Shown here one piece after another: positions 5,400 through 5,707 of a stretch of 5,707 nt of DNA. A model generated the notes under the pieces. That model ran no database searches. It was not told where the DNA came from and saw only the letters and a program-made list of their open reading frames with translations. The DNA lies in NCBI GenBank assembly GCA_021808195.1, contig JAKBCE010000163.1:1-5707 (forward strand), given 5' to 3'. Position numbers and translations under genes: made by a program. The stretch's first letter is position 1, and each line of letters opens with the position of its first letter. This stretch comes from Pseudomonadota bacterium. Its GTDB lineage: Bacteria; Pseudomonadota; Gammaproteobacteria; Steroidobacterales; Steroidobacteraceae.

Positions 5400-5707
5400 G
5401 GCGCACCTCCAGGGGACTGCACAGGTCGCGAGCCGCACCGATCCGAGCAGCGGCCTGGCGCAGGCGCGCGAGGTCGGCATCGTCGAGCTGGTTTCCGGTA
5501 CGGGTGGCCCGGAGGAGCGTGTATGCCACGGTCAGCTCGTGATCGAGCGCCATCAGCGCGTCAGCGGCTGGAATCCGTGACCGCGTTGGCGAGAATCCGC
5601 CTACGGGTCCGGAGCCTGGGAGACGCTCGGGAAACAGCGCAGCCATTTCGAGGCCGAGCGCCTCGAGCACGGCATGCGTGTCGCATCCTCCGAAGTCGTG
5701 CAGTAGG
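5389..5707 (-). CDS. Zinc-finger (CHC2-like) primase-type protein, C-terminal end only
   Basis: The visible 105 residues are the C-terminal part of a gene cut by the right edge. They open with LLHDFGGCDTHAVLEALGL and then LFPERLPG, the characteristic end of the primase-type zinc-binding domain in phage replication proteins (a Cys ligand in GGC, followed by the helix and the LFP motif). The upstream zinc ligands lie outside the window. The rest (about residues 40-105) is a helical tail with ALDHELTVAYTLLRATRTG and no motif I recognise. It probably recognises DNA or acts with the helicase encoded directly downstream; the TGA at 5389-5391 overlaps the helicase start. Reading from the internal GTG at 5670 would be artificial because the frame stays open to the edge. 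Confidence 0.8.
   Translation of the reverse strand, partial: LLHDFGGCDTHAVLEALGLEMAALFPERLPGSGPVGGFSPTRSRIPAADALMALDHELTVAYTLLRATRTGNQLDDADLARLRQAAARIGAARDLCSPLEVRRVA
5406..5410 (-). promoter_or_regulatory. Shine-Dalgarno deciding the helicase start
   Basis: GGAGG on the minus strand, with spacer TGCGCC before the GTG at 5397-5399. It lies inside the end of the upstream zinc-finger gene, so helicase translation is probably coupled to that gene, with an 11-base coding overlap. Confidence 0.75.

Noticed and set aside
923..5667. CTCGAG occurs 12 times in the window, well above a rough expectation of about two.
   Set aside because: Ten of the twelve are in-frame CTC-GAG codon pairs for Leu-Glu on the minus strand, so codon preference explains them; they are not a spaced motif.
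1..5707. tRNA genes, CRISPR arrays, insertion sequences.
   Set aside because: No cloverleaf-like element, regularly spaced repeat-spacer array or transposase was seen on either strand.

Overview
The window is GC-rich DNA with strong G/C preference at third codon positions. Every gene I can support lies on the minus strand, so the biology reads from the high coordinates to the low. The gene set points to a tailed double-stranded DNA phage, or an integrated prophage, of a high-GC proteobacterium. The evidence is a replication helicase with a primase-type zinc-finger partner, a RuvC-like resolvase, and the packaging genes ending in a PBSX-type large terminase. Both edges cut genes. I cannot name the host or the phage from sequence alone, nor tell a free phage from a prophage.

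Layout in transcription order. (1) Replication, 5707 to 3675: the C-terminal end of a zinc-finger (CHC2-like) primase-type protein overlaps an AAA+ replicative helicase of about 574 residues. (2) A 260-base non-coding stretch, 3415-3674. It holds a large imperfect palindrome (3567-3663) whose arms are each three tandem copies of an 8-base unit (TCCCCTGA and its complement). It also holds a sigma70-like promoter whose -10 region lies inside a 32-base dyad (3429-3460), just ahead of a recombinase gene. (3) Recombination, 3414 to 2187: a short FimB-type tyrosine recombinase with all catalytic residues, a possible CTG-initiated small ORF, and a RuvC-like Holliday-junction resolvase. (4) Pre-packaging, 2190 to 860: a 39-residue mini-ORF, a 93-residue helix-turn-helix protein, a 196-residue protein with a Cys cluster and HTH (putative small terminase), and a 102-residue protein of unknown function. 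(5) Packaging: the first 287 residues of the large terminase, running off the left edge.

The genes are tightly packed. Overlaps of the ATGA or GTGA type link resolvase to mini-ORF, small terminase to the 102-residue protein, and that protein to the large terminase. This suggests one polycistronic message with translational coupling. The order fits a working sequence of replicating DNA, processing branched intermediates, then recognising and packaging DNA. The recombinase with its own promoter and operator-like dyad is the one separately controlled unit. With the palindromic repeat array beside it, it is the most interesting part of the window.
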